Shown here piece after piece: positions 9,315 to 18,229 of a stretch of 64,000 nucleotides of DNA. The stretch comes from RI-106 sp964496875 (GTDB lineage Bacteria > Cyanobacteriota > Vampirovibrionia > Obscuribacterales > Obscuribacteraceae). The stretch is taken from the NCBI GenBank assembly GCA_964496875.1, contig CAZCBH010000003.1:62001-126000 (forward strand), written 5' to 3'. A model generated the notes under the pieces. The model ran no database searches. It saw only the letters and a program-made list of their open reading frames with translations, and was not told the origin of the DNA. The position numbers were made by a program, and so were the translations under genes. Position 1 is the stretch's first letter; each line of letters opens with the position of its first letter.

Positions 9315-11360
9315 TTATCTTCGTTTCAACTGAATATTGTTGCTCCCATCTGAGATATAAATGGCGAGACGATCATTCCATGGTCTGCCATAAATCGTGA
9401 TCTTTCCCTGTACCTCCTGGTTCGGTCGGACTAAACTGGCGTCAAACTTGGCTTGTAATGTCTCTTTCGAGATTTTACGCGTCCCTTCCGCAATGGAGAC
9501 ATCATCGGAGGACACCTTGAAGTCTTTATCTCCGGAGTTTTTAATCGCAACGGATAAAATCGACTTCCGAGCCGTAATGTTGACATTTCTGAGCTCGAAG
9601 CTAATCGGGCTCATCTCTACTTTCCTGGGTGGAGCCGGTCTTTCTGCGGGCACTGCAGCTTTCGACGCTACCTTAGTTGTAGAACTCTTTGTAGAAGGGC
9701 TTGGAGCAAGATCATTGCCCTTCTTGCCGAAGAGAGAGAAACCGGATTTCTCGCTTTCGGACTTCGCTTTTTTAGCGACTTTCTCTACTTTCTTGTCAGA
9801 AACATCCTTGTTAGAGTTGCCGCCAAAAAAGATTCTTCCCACCGAACCAAATACGCCATTGCCACCGCCGGATTCGGGCTCAATCTCCATAGGCTGAACA
9901 GACTTCTCTGCCTGGGCTAGAGCACCGACACTGGGGGTGACACCTGAAATTCTTCCGATTACCGATCTGGCTGATTTCGCACCGGATATGGCAGCAAGCT
10001 CGTATTGCGCCGCCTTCATATCCTCTTTGGCAGAATCCGCTTCATTCTCAGAGGCAGCCAGATCGGCGCTTGCCCTCTGCTTTTCGGCATTTGATCTGGC
10101 GACCTGGATCTCTTGTTTGCGAGCGGCCACGGTCTGCTGAGCCAGAACATACTTATTGTAAGTATGTAAATATCTGTAGTAAGACTGCACCAGATCATTC
10201 TGGAGCTTGATAACTCGATCCTGGACCTTTTTGTTCAATTTGAGCGGTCGGAAGATAGTAACCACTTGGCGGTTAGGAACCGAGAACATTCCGCGACTGG
10301 AATCCGGAGGCATACCCACACTGACCCGACGCAACACCCCTTCCAGCTTATCGTCCTCAGCCAGGACATCGTGGAAAGAATAGCTGCCCAGGGCACCATC
10401 CCAGAGAATCTTCAGGTCATCTCTCTGTTTATAAGGAGAGCGGGGAGACATGCCGGTCGGTCGAATTGGAACGAAATCGGAGACCTCCTCTTCGTTCTTC
10501 TTCTGCCTCGGCGCTTCATCGTCCTCGTCCATGACAGAAGACCGTCCCTGACCCGATCCGCCCGATCCGAACAAACCTTTTGGTCGCTTGGGTTCCTCCG
10601 GCTCAGCCTGGGCGGGAGGCTGCTGCTGTTGAGGAGGATAAGGACTGCCGTAATATGGATTGTAAGGCGGAGGATAAGAAGGATAGGCGTAGGGATTATA
10701 AGGCATCGCATTGGGCGGCGGCGGCGGATAGCCTACCCTGGCATCGGTGGACAGAGTCACCGCCGGTGGAGGCGGAACCACACCAGGGGACATACCCATA
10801 GGATTGGGCATGCCACCGCCCGCCATACCGGCAGGGTTGTAGTGCAGACTGTAAGTCGCCACCTGATTGGTGCCGCCTTCGGCCGGTATATCCGTAACCG
10901 GGCTTATATCCCCTGCCGGCGCGAGGGCGCCGGTGTCTACCATGGCAGAATTGCTGGTGTTGCCCGCATCCTGTGCCGAGTTGGCAAAAGGATTGAGAGT
11001 GGGAGTGTTGGATGCGATATTCTCAGCCGGCGGTGCTGATATAGGTTCGGTCGATACCCGGGGCAGCATCGAGCCTATGCCCCCTAGAGTGCGACTGAAA
11101 AGATTACCGCCCTGGTCCGTCTGTTGAGAATTCATCGCTTGCTGGGCCTGGGCCATTTGCTCTTCGAGCCTGCGATTCTCCTCTTCGGTTACCGCCTTAA
11201 CAAGATTAGGATTGGCTTTCGGTCTCAGTTTGCTCAACACGCTGCCATGCGCCTCTCCGCTGGCGCTTCCACTGGAAGCGCTATCGGCACTGCCTTGAGC
11301 ACAGCCGCCGATAGCGATCAAAGAGAGAGCAATAAATGAGAGAGAAAGGAATCGGTTCAT
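9315..11360 (-). CDS. Large Pro-rich lipoprotein with coiled coil and C-terminal beta domain
   Basis: 681 residues. The N-terminus (LSLIAIGGCAQGS) is a lipoprotein signal with a Cys at position 20. Next come an Asn/Pro/Tyr-rich segment with PYNPY-type repeats (about 195-250), a folded part beginning near DDLKILWDGALG, an Ala/Lys/Glu coiled coil (about 375-460), a Lys/Ser-rich linker and a final beta-rich domain of about 100 residues (SFELRNVNITARK to the end) that looks immunoglobulin-like. It is likely anchored in the outer or inner membrane facing the periplasm. It lies 9 bases from the preceding gene's stop and upstream of the two VirB6-like genes, so it is a candidate structural lipoprotein of the same assembly. 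No family recognised. Confidence 0.65.
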   Translation of the reverse strand: MNRFLSLSFIALSLIAIGGCAQGSADSASSGSASGEAHGSVLSKLRPKANPNLVKAVTEEENRRLEEQMAQAQQAMNSQQTDQGGNLFSRTLGGIGSMLPRVSTEPISAPPAENIASNTPTLNPFANSAQDAGNTSNSAMVDTGALAPAGDISPVTDIPAEGGTNQVATYSLHYNPAGMAGGGMPNPMGMSPGVVPPPPAVTLSTDARVGYPPPPPNAMPYNPYAYPSYPPPYNPYYGSPYPPQQQQPPAQAEPEEPKRPKGLFGSGGSGQGRSSVMDEDDEAPRQKKNEEEVSDFVPIRPTGMSPRSPYKQRDDLKILWDGALGSYSFHDVLAEDDKLEGVLRRVSVGMPPDSSRGMFSVPNRQVVTIFRPLKLNKKVQDRVIKLQNDLVQSYYRYLHTYNKYVLAQQTVAARKQEIQVARSNAEKQRASADLAASENEADSAKEDMKAAQYELAAISGAKSARSVIGRISGVTPSVGALAQAEKSVQPMEIEPESGGGNGVFGSVGRIFFGGNSNKDVSDKKVEKVAKKAKSESEKSGFSLFGKKGNDLAPSPSTKSSTTKVASKAAVPAERPAPPRKVEMSPISFELRNVNITARKSILSVAIKNSGDKDFKVSSDDVSIAEGTRKISKETLQAKFDASLVRPNQEVQGKITIYGRPWNDRLAIYISDGSNNIQLKRR

Positions 11361-11369
11361 CTAGTCTTG

Positions 11370-12050
11370 TTATTTGCTTGATTTTTTAAGCAAAGATCCT
11401 CTTACGAGAGTATTGGTCTGGGTTGAAGATCCACCATAACCGCTACCATGGCCGTCACCATAGCCTCCGCTATAAGAAGAAACTTTCGGTCCGCCTCCGT
11501 TGGTGGCACCGCGCCCGGGGGACATACCCCGAGGAGAGCCGCCACTGCGACCGAGAACTTTTTGAGGGGCCATCATCTTGCCCATCAAACGGTTAGTAGA
11601 CTGACCGTTGGGCAGGGCGTTCTTGGGCGCCATACCACCGGCAGGAATATTACTGCCTCTACCGAATCCGGATTTGGGAAGGGGCAGACTGCCGCCGTTG
11701 CCGGTCCGGTAGGGAAGATCTCCGGGGGCTCCGGCAGCACGGATGGGACTGTTGCCACCCATAGAGCCGCCATCGTCACCCATGGCACCGGCACCGCCAC
11801 CACGAGCTCCGCCACCGAATCCCTGGGGAGGAGGCGGCATAGAAATCTGCTGAGAAGACTGGGGCGCTTCGCGGAAATCTTTGATTATGGGTCGATCGTC
11901 TATTATCTGAAACTGCCTGGGGGCATTATGCCAGTTGGCTTTTTCCAGATGCTTGGAGTTCACCTTCTGGGCGCTGGCCGGCTGAGCCAGAGCGACAGCG
12001 GTGAGCCCGGCTGCAAATGCTACTGTCATGCTTAGTTTCAACAACTTCAT
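11370..12050 (-). CDS. Secreted Gly/Pro-rich protein
   Basis: 226 residues with a clear signal peptide (LKLSMTVAFAAGLTAVALA, cleavage near PASAQ). The mature protein starts with a short conserved-looking part (NAPRQFQIIDDRPIIKDF) and is otherwise Gly, Pro, Ser and Met rich with GGG and PPPP runs. ATG 12050 has an excellent AAAGGAG 7 bases upstream. It is second in the minus-strand envelope operon and similar in composition to the first gene. No enzyme motif is visible; likely an extracellular or periplasmic structural component. Function unknown. Confidence 0.65.
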   Translation of the reverse strand: MKLLKLSMTVAFAAGLTAVALAQPASAQKVNSKHLEKANWHNAPRQFQIIDDRPIIKDFREAPQSSQQISMPPPPQGFGGGARGGGAGAMGDDGGSMGGNSPIRAAGAPGDLPYRTGNGGSLPLPKSGFGRGSNIPAGGMAPKNALPNGQSTNRLMGKMMAPQKVLGRSGGSPRGMSPGRGATNGGGPKVSSYSGGYGDGHGSGYGGSSTQTNTLVRGSLLKKSSK

Positions 12051-12082
12051 TTAATTAACTCCTTTCCCCAGCCAACCATGGA

Positions 12083-13072
12083 CTATCGTCCGGTGGGAAT
12101 TCTCATCGGTATCGGTAATTGGTTGATGCCGGATCTGGCTCTCATACCAAACTGCTTTAACTGTCTGCCCATATAACGCCCCGCTTTTGATGGAGGTCTT
12201 CGGGCCTCAAAATCATCGTCTGGCAATGACAAGTCTTGAGTGGATGCTTGATTGATCTGCACAGGCACAGGCGCTTCCGGTGCCGCGCTTTCCGTCCCAT
12301 AAACTCTATCGTTCAATTTGGGCTCTCTTCCTAGTTTCTTGAGAGCTGCTCCGTAATTAGGTCCGGAGCTTGCGTCCTTCGCTCCGAAGGTGTCCTCTTT
12401 GGGAGGCGCAGGAGTCCGAGCCTTGTAATAACCGGGAGAACCGCCCTGACCGCCGCCGCCGGAGGAAAGAGATCCGGGCTGAACATGCATATAATGCTGA
12501 TGCATCTCAGGAGCCGAGTCGACTCTGACCTTGCTGGGGGTGCTTCCGGGCCGCTTCTGGTCTGAAAAGGCGCCAGGAGTATAGTGGGCGTAACCTTGTT
12601 TGGTGCCCTGAAATGGATTGGGAGCGCTGGCACCACCACCGCCGCCGCCGCCTCCTCCTCCGCCACCACCGGAATAACCTCCGGCGTTCAGAGCAGTGAC
12701 CATGTTGATACCAGGAAGATCGACACTCTCGGGAAGAGGAGGAAATCCAGCCGGTGCAATGGGCTCATCGGCTGGAATAGCCTGAAGAGAGATATCCGGT
12801 TTAGGCTTGGGACGCGTCGGTGTGTATCCCATCGAGCCGCCGCCACCGCCGCCGCCTCCACCGCCCATCGGTCTGGAGATAATAGGCGGAGGTGCTGCCG
12901 GGTGACGCATGCTCTGGGTAGCGTCGCTGTACTGATTATCGCCGGGCTTGTGCACGAACTTGCCCATATTAGTAGGAGGCAGCTGAGCCACAGCCGGTAA
13001 AACAGAAAGTCCCGAAACGGCAAGAACGGCTGCCGCCAGGACTGAAATCTTCGATTTGCTCTCTGAGTTCAT
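12083..13072 (-). CDS. Secreted Gly/Pro-rich protein, first gene of the envelope operon
   Basis: 329 residues from ATG 13072, chosen because GGAG lies 8-9 bases upstream; the open frame extends to 13141 but without a ribosome site there. Signal peptide near residues 8-29 (ISVLAAAVLAVSGLSVLPAVAQ). The mature part carries two poly-Gly runs of 9-13 residues, PPPIISRP and a C-terminal basic segment (ARSGINQLPIPMRIP). It belongs to the same operon as the lipoprotein and the VirB6-like genes, 32 bases before the next gene. No recognised domain. Poly-Gly runs encoded by GGN repeats may vary in length between strains. Confidence 0.6.
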   Translation of the reverse strand: MNSESKSKISVLAAAVLAVSGLSVLPAVAQLPPTNMGKFVHKPGDNQYSDATQSMRHPAAPPPIISRPMGGGGGGGGGGSMGYTPTRPKPKPDISLQAIPADEPIAPAGFPPLPESVDLPGINMVTALNAGGYSGGGGGGGGGGGGGASAPNPFQGTKQGYAHYTPGAFSDQKRPGSTPSKVRVDSAPEMHQHYMHVQPGSLSSGGGGQGGSPGYYKARTPAPPKEDTFGAKDASSGPNYGAALKKLGREPKLNDRVYGTESAAPEAPVPVQINQASTQDLSLPDDDFEARRPPSKAGRYMGRQLKQFGMRARSGINQLPIPMRIPTGR

Positions 13073-13462
13073 TCTATTCTCTCCTGAATAAGAACTTGAT
13101 CCAGAGTTTCTAGTAAGTCTTTTAAAAGGTCTTAAATACAACTTTCCCGATAAGGACTTAAAGCTCTCTATAAATATACTTTAACACTATTTAATTATTA
13201 ATGCTCCTCCTCAAATGGGCATAGTGAGCCCAGGCAGCTAGCGGATTATCAATTTTTAATCGTTTTGGAGACGAATGTCAATAACAAACGAGCCCTTATC
13301 CGGGCAAAGTGTTGTCTGGAATACAATTTTTCCGGACACTCCAGGGTTATTCCCATAAAAGCGGCTTGTAAACACGTTTTTGCGAGCAAAAATTTTCATC
13401 CTGGATAGAATGGGTATTAATTAGAAAAGCAATCCTCCAGAGTAAGGCCTACATCATTTAGT
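13073..13462. promoter_or_regulatory. Divergent intergenic region between the two arms of the envelope locus
   Basis: The non-coding spacer (about 390 bases between the chosen starts) separates the minus-strand operon from the plus-strand TPR genes, so both promoters should lie here. It is AT-rich near 13165-13205. On the plus side TTGCGA (13380-13385) and TAGAAT (13406-13411) occur, but with a 20-base spacer, too long to call a sigma-70 promoter with confidence. No terminator or conserved RNA was recognised. Confidence 0.4.
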
Positions 13463-15322
13463 ATGCAGTCGAAAAAGACAGGTTTTGCCAATCAAGTGTC
13501 TGGTAACAGATTCTCGCGACTGATGGGAATCTCGCTTGCCGCATTGATGGCATTTTCACTTATCAGCCCGGAGCCCGTAGAGGCGGCAAAAAAAAGAAGA
13601 GCCCGTAGAGGCGCCACTACTTCCGGTGGCGGCGGTGGTGTGGTGCTCAGCACTCCGAACCCGCGCAATCCCCTTGAACACAACAACAGGGGCGTGGAGC
13701 TCGGCAGCAAAGGTCTGTGGGCGGATGCCATAAGAGAGCATGAAGCCGCCCTCAACGGTGACCCGCATAACCCCGACTTTCGCCGGAACCTCTCCAGCGC
13801 TCATCTGCAATACGGCTCTATTCTGATGAGTAAAAAGAAGTGGTACGAAGCGATGCACCACTTCAGAGAGGCTCTCTATGCCGACCCCAACAACTTGCCT
13901 GCTCAGAATAACCTGGCCGCCTGCATAAAAGCGCTGGGTAAAGACCCGGACGATTACTCGGTTCGAGAGCACATGGCCGACGAAGCCGAGACTTCCGGCA
14001 ACTTTGCCGTTGCCATAGTAGAATGGCGAATCTGTGTCAAGATGCGGGATGACGGCATGAGCCGTTATCGCCTCGGCGCCTCCATGTACAAACAGGGCAA
14101 AATAGTCGAAGCCTATGAGATGCTCATGTCTTCGGTAAACAAGACCTGGGAGAAAGATCAGAAAAACACTCTATCCCAGGCTCATGCCTTGATGGGAGAC
14201 ATCCTCTGGAGCGTCGCCCAGAAAGCCAAATCCGACGGTAGAGGAGATGTATTTCTCAAACGCCTGCACAATGTGGCTGTCTGCTATCGCCGGGCCGTCA
14301 CCGTCAACCCGGATAACACGGCGGCTGTACAGGGACTGATCACAGCAACCAAAGAGGCGGTCGCCGTTTCTGACTCTTTCGAAAACAACCTGATGCTGGC
14401 CGGTGCCTATCAATTGGCCAGCGACTTCGAACATGCCCAGTTGCACTACGCCAAATGCTGGCGTCTAAATCCTTCCGATTCCAGGCTGCACAAAGCAAGA
14501 CTGAGTTACCATCTGGCAGTGGTCAGCTCCCCTGTTGCGGACCCTGGAATGAAAAACAACACAGTGATGAAAGTCCAGGCGCTGCTCGAAAAACGACCGG
14601 ACGATCCGTTCCTCTTATATATATTCGGCAAGGGTAAAGAGGAACTGAAAGATTCGGATACTGCCTTGATCGCCTACAAAAAAGCCTATCTCATAAACCC
14701 CTTTGTCCATCCGGACCTGGCCCAGGGCTTAGAAAGGCTGACCGGCTCCAATCCCTCTGAAGGAGAGCTCGATGCCAAAGACGGAGAGGCTGAAGTAGCC
14801 GGCACCGGCGGCAATAAAGGGGGGACTGGCGGTGCAGCAGCTGCTGCAGCCAAAGCAAAACCGAAGCCGGCCATAGACCCTGCCGTAGTCTCATCCATAG
14901 AATCTAAAATCGCCGCAGGCGATTTAAAAGGGGCGGAAGTCGACCTGATGGCGCTCATAGATAAAGATCCCAAATTGGGCAAAGCCTGGCTCATGCTCGG
15001 CAGCGTCTATGAACAGGAAGGGGAGCTCACCCAGGCCAAGGTCGCCTATAGAACGGCAAAGGTTTTGAAAGCGGATGGCGCCGAAGCAGCCTTCAATCAA
15101 ATTAATAGCTCCCGGGTAAAACCAATAATAGATAGAGCAAAAGAGTTCATTGCCAATAAAGAGTTCGTGAAAGCGGCAGCTTCTCTGAGAGAGGCAATAA
15201 GATTGGCACCGGAGCTGCCGGAAGCACATAGACTGCTCGGGGATGTTCTGGATCAACTGGGAGATAAGGAAGAAGCCAAGAAAGAGCGTGATAAAGCAAA
15301 TGAGCTTACTACCAAGACATAG
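13463..15322 (+). CDS. Secreted TPR-repeat protein
   Basis: 619 residues. A signal peptide (about 17-41, ending EAA) is followed by a basic patch (KKRRARRGA) and a Gly run. From about residue 65 there are tandem tetratricopeptide repeats (GLWADAIREHEAALNGDP, KKWYEAMHHFREALYADP and others), an Ala/Lys/Gly linker near 455-475, and two or three more TPRs to the end. TPRs are protein-protein scaffolds. No strong ribosome site is visible. It is first in a plus-strand run with the next TPR gene, which overlaps its 3' end by 23 bases, and divergent from the VirB6-like operon, which suggests a periplasmic scaffold of the same assembly (inference). Confidence 0.7.
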   Translation: MQSKKTGFANQVSGNRFSRLMGISLAALMAFSLISPEPVEAAKKRRARRGATTSGGGGGVVLSTPNPRNPLEHNNRGVELGSKGLWADAIREHEAALNGDPHNPDFRRNLSSAHLQYGSILMSKKKWYEAMHHFREALYADPNNLPAQNNLAACIKALGKDPDDYSVREHMADEAETSGNFAVAIVEWRICVKMRDDGMSRYRLGASMYKQGKIVEAYEMLMSSVNKTWEKDQKNTLSQAHALMGDILWSVAQKAKSDGRGDVFLKRLHNVAVCYRRAVTVNPDNTAAVQGLITATKEAVAVSDSFENNLMLAGAYQLASDFEHAQLHYAKCWRLNPSDSRLHKARLSYHLAVVSSPVADPGMKNNTVMKVQALLEKRPDDPFLLYIFGKGKEELKDSDTALIAYKKAYLINPFVHPDLAQGLERLTGSNPSEGELDAKDGEAEVAGTGGNKGGTGGAAAAAAKAKPKPAIDPAVVSSIESKIAAGDLKGAEVDLMALIDKDPKLGKAWLMLGSVYEQEGELTQAKVAYRTAKVLKADGAEAAFNQINSSRVKPIIDRAKEFIANKEFVKAAASLREAIRLAPELPEAHRLLGDVLDQLGDKEEAKKERDKANELTTKT

Positions 15323-17483
15323 CGACACTCCCTTCAGAAACGGACTGAGCCGGGTGCTGAACCTGGCACTAAGCCTTTCTATGCTTATCTCTTCCGGCCT
15401 GCCTGGCTACGCCGTCGGCAGCCCTCCTCAACTGAATCAAGAAGAAGACGGTCAGGAATTGCAAGCCAAGCCGGCGGAGAGCCTGCCTGAAAAGACAGAG
15501 GAAAGCACGGCAAAAGAAGAAGAGCCCAAACAGGAAGAGAAAAGCGCTAAGAAGAAGAAAAAAGAAAAGAAGAAAAAAGAGAAAAAACGCTCTAAAGAAA
15601 AAGAAACAGAATTAGAGTCAGAGTCAGAGCCAGAAGCATCGCCGACTTCTGAGACAAAAGAAGAACCTGCTCCCGAGCCAGTAAAAGAGGCAGAGCCAGA
15701 GACGAATTCAAAATCAGAATCGGAAGCAGAGACCGAAGCACAACCAGAATCTGAATCCCCATCAGAAACGACATCGGAAACAGAAGCTGAAGCGGAGCCG
15801 GTAGAACAACCTATCAAAAGCGATCCCGGGGTGAAAAAACCCGAACATATATCAGAAGCGGATATGCTTTTGCTGAAAAACAAACTGGTCGAAGCCGAAA
15901 AGGCCTATCGGGCTCTTTTAGAAGATGACGAAAACGGTGATGCCTACGCCGGTCTGGCCGTGGCTCTAGCCAAGCAAAAAAATCCCAAAAAGGTAATCGA
16001 AGCGGAAGGCATATTGAGAAAGTGCAAGGATGAATTTCGCGAGAATCCCAATATGATGGCCGCTGCCGGCCTGGTCGCCTTCGAACATTCTAAGACAGTG
16101 GCCTCGCCTTCGAAGCGGGACTTATATCTGGACGCCGCCGAGAATCTTTGTGAAAAAGCGATAGAGACAAACGAAGACATTGTCATAGCCCAGCAGACCC
16201 TGGGTCTTGTCAAACTGAGTCGAGATGAGCCAGATAACGCCATAGAACCCTTTAAAAAGTGCTATCAACTGGCCCAGGACAAAGTGAACGGCACTTATCT
16301 AGCCCAGGCGATGCTGCGAGTCAATCCCAAGAGCAAAAAAGCAGCAGCCTTAGTAGAAGAAGTACTGGAGCTAGATCCGGAATATAGCCCGATCAAATTG
16401 CAAAAGGCGATTGTCCTCACCAATAGTGGCAAGCACGAAGAGGCCTTCACCGAGCTGCATTCTATCTCCCGAGAAGACCGGGAGAGTGAATGGTACAAAG
16501 TCCAGGGCGATATCTATCGCAAGCAAGGCGACGGCAACTCTGCGGTGGCAAGCTGGAAAGAGTCTATAAGACGGGATCCTAGAAACGCTGACCCATACAA
16601 GAAACTAGCCGAGCATTATATGCTCAGGGGAGACGGCGAATTGGCGATATCCGAGATGCACAGCGCTCTCGAGATTCTGCCCAATGATATAAAACTGCGA
16701 CAACAGCTTGCCGAACTGGCTTTGAGACTGGACAAGCTCGAAGTGGCAGAGCAAGAATTTAGAACCATTCTATCGGTCAAGCAAAACGACCCCTCGGCGC
16801 TGCTGGGCCTTGCCCGGGTCTTCTTCCGCAAAGCAAGAAGAGAAGGGCAGTATCCTCAAGAATGGGTGCAGCTCAAAGAGAAGCTTCAGGATGTCATCGA
16901 ACAGCGCAATGTGATGGGATCAGTGGTCAAAGACGCTGCCACTCTGCAAGAGAAGGTAGATCTTGCCGAAGCGGAGAAAGCCCTGACCCAGAAACAGTTC
17001 AGAGATGCGGGCCGTTATTTTCGCAAAGTAATAGACAAACACAAAGAGGACGCATTCCAGCTATTGACCCTTGCCGAGCAGGCGTTTAACGACGGCGATC
17101 TGAAAACCGCCGAACTGGCCTATTCTTATGCTCGCGAAATACCGGAGGTTGCACCCCGGGCCGAACAGGGAATAAGCAAGATAACCAGTCAGAGAAAAGA
17201 AGCCGAGCGTCAGGTAAAACTGGGCGATGCCACCGAGAAGAAGCTGCCCGATGTGGCCGAGGATCACTACAAGCAGAGCCTCATCGCAGACCCCCAGGGC
17301 GCCGACGCCTATTACAACCTTTTCTTCCTCTACCTGAAAGAGAAGAAGGATTCTATAGAGCCCACGATAGAATACGGCGAGAACTTTCTGGAAGCCTCTG
17401 AAGACAGCGACAACCGCAGACAACAGGTGGAGAAACTGCTCTTCAAATTGAAAGAACGCTTGAGAAAAGAGAATTCAAAGTAA
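15300..17483 (+). CDS. Secreted TPR-repeat protein with acidic/basic low-complexity N-terminus
   Basis: 727 residues from ATG 15300, which overlaps the previous stop by 23 bases. The open frame reaches back to 15243, but the chosen start gives a proper signal peptide (LNLALSLSMLISSGLPGYAV). After it come a Lys/Glu-rich tract with long lysine runs (about residues 75-105) and an SES/EPE-rich acidic tract (about 105-180), then about ten TPRs to the C-terminus (for example AEKAYRALLEDDENGDAYAGLA). The charged tract is probably disordered and could contact the envelope or peptidoglycan. It is paired with the upstream TPR gene by overlap, so the two products are likely made and used together. Confidence 0.7.
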   Translation: MSLLPRHSDTPFRNGLSRVLNLALSLSMLISSGLPGYAVGSPPQLNQEEDGQELQAKPAESLPEKTEESTAKEEEPKQEEKSAKKKKKEKKKKEKKRSKEKETELESESEPEASPTSETKEEPAPEPVKEAEPETNSKSESEAETEAQPESESPSETTSETEAEAEPVEQPIKSDPGVKKPEHISEADMLLLKNKLVEAEKAYRALLEDDENGDAYAGLAVALAKQKNPKKVIEAEGILRKCKDEFRENPNMMAAAGLVAFEHSKTVASPSKRDLYLDAAENLCEKAIETNEDIVIAQQTLGLVKLSRDEPDNAIEPFKKCYQLAQDKVNGTYLAQAMLRVNPKSKKAAALVEEVLELDPEYSPIKLQKAIVLTNSGKHEEAFTELHSISREDRESEWYKVQGDIYRKQGDGNSAVASWKESIRRDPRNADPYKKLAEHYMLRGDGELAISEMHSALEILPNDIKLRQQLAELALRLDKLEVAEQEFRTILSVKQNDPSALLGLARVFFRKARREGQYPQEWVQLKEKLQDVIEQRNVMGSVVKDAATLQEKVDLAEAEKALTQKQFRDAGRYFRKVIDKHKEDAFQLLTLAEQAFNDGDLKTAELAYSYAREIPEVAPRAEQGISKITSQRKEAERQVKLGDATEKKLPDVAEDHYKQSLIADPQGADAYYNLFFLYLKEKKDSIEPTIEYGENFLEASEDSDNRRQQVEKLLFKLKERLRKENSK

Positions 17484-17535
17484 TATCATTTGTTAGGGAC
17501 AGACAACCGGAACAGGGAAATCAGGAGCGCATCAA

Positions 17536-17964
17536 ATGGATTTGAGCAACCTCAGAAAGTCGAAGAAGGGTAAAGACAGCCCCGCCGCTCGTCTGACTCA
17601 GTCCGATAATTCGAACCAGGATGCCGCCTCGGGTCAAAAGTCTCCTAAGAACATAATGGAGACCGACACCTGGAAAAAGAGCCAGTCAGGAATCTCATCC
17701 CTCTGGAAAAACTATCTCGACATCCTGGCCAAGTACTTTCGCAACTACAGGCGACCGGAGCAAGTGCGTTTGATCACTACCATGTGCACGGTAGTCACTA
17801 TCGGTTGCGCCACCGTCCTTGTCACACTCTTTTATCCCTTCATCCCGCAGTTCGTCCGTCTTTTCGCTGTTCCGGCTATTATGGTCGGCTCCTGGTTCGT
17901 TGCCACCAAAGTGGTATCGCCAATAATCATCGCTCAGCTAGAAGACAAGTTGAACCCAGATTGA
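17536..17964 (+). CDS. Small membrane protein, two transmembrane helices
   Basis: 142 residues. A polar N-terminal half (about 1-80, Ser/Lys/Gln-rich) is followed by two hydrophobic segments (about 82-102 and 105-126) separated by a short FVRLF turn, with a short acidic C-terminus. No recognised family. AGGAGC lies 8 bases upstream of the start. It sits 52 bases after the TPR pair and 10 bases before another two-helix protein, so it is probably co-transcribed with them. Confidence 0.6.
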   Translation: MDLSNLRKSKKGKDSPAARLTQSDNSNQDAASGQKSPKNIMETDTWKKSQSGISSLWKNYLDILAKYFRNYRRPEQVRLITTMCTVVTIGCATVLVTLFYPFIPQFVRLFAVPAIMVGSWFVATKVVSPIIIAQLEDKLNPD

Positions 17965-17974
17965 AAATATCGAT

Positions 17975-18229
17975 ATGACCAGCGACTGGAAGAAGCGGCT
18001 TCAGTACATAGGCGGAGGATTAATCATCGCCTGTGCCTTCGGCATAATGATGCCCGGACTGGTGAGCTATTTGTTCGGTCTGTGGCGAATTTTTCTTCTT
18101 ATTGCCATTATAGTAATAACAACAGTTACTCTCGTCGTCATCTACCATCGCGTTCTCAGAAGAAGAGCTGATTCAAAAAGCGTTGATAGCGATGAAAAAG
18201 ACGATGTGGAAAAGAGCGCAGAATCATGA
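17975..18229 (+). CDS. Small two-helix membrane protein
   Basis: 84 residues: a short basic N-terminus (SDWKKRLQYIG), hydrophobic segments at about 12-32 and 38-58, then an Arg-rich stop-transfer (HRVLRRRADS) and an acidic tail. It overlaps the next gene by 4 bases (ATGA), a sign of translational coupling. Its size and topology resemble the preceding gene. Small two-helix proteins of this kind can be assembly subunits of envelope complexes, but nothing in the sequence proves it. Confidence 0.6.
   Translation: MTSDWKKRLQYIGGGLIIACAFGIMMPGLVSYLFGLWRIFLLIAIIVITTVTLVVIYHRVLRRRADSKSVDSDEKDDVEKSAES

Noticed and set aside
13380..13411. TTGCGA/TAGAAT as the promoter for the TPR operon
   Set aside because: The 20-base spacer is outside the usual range, so it is mentioned only in the region entry.
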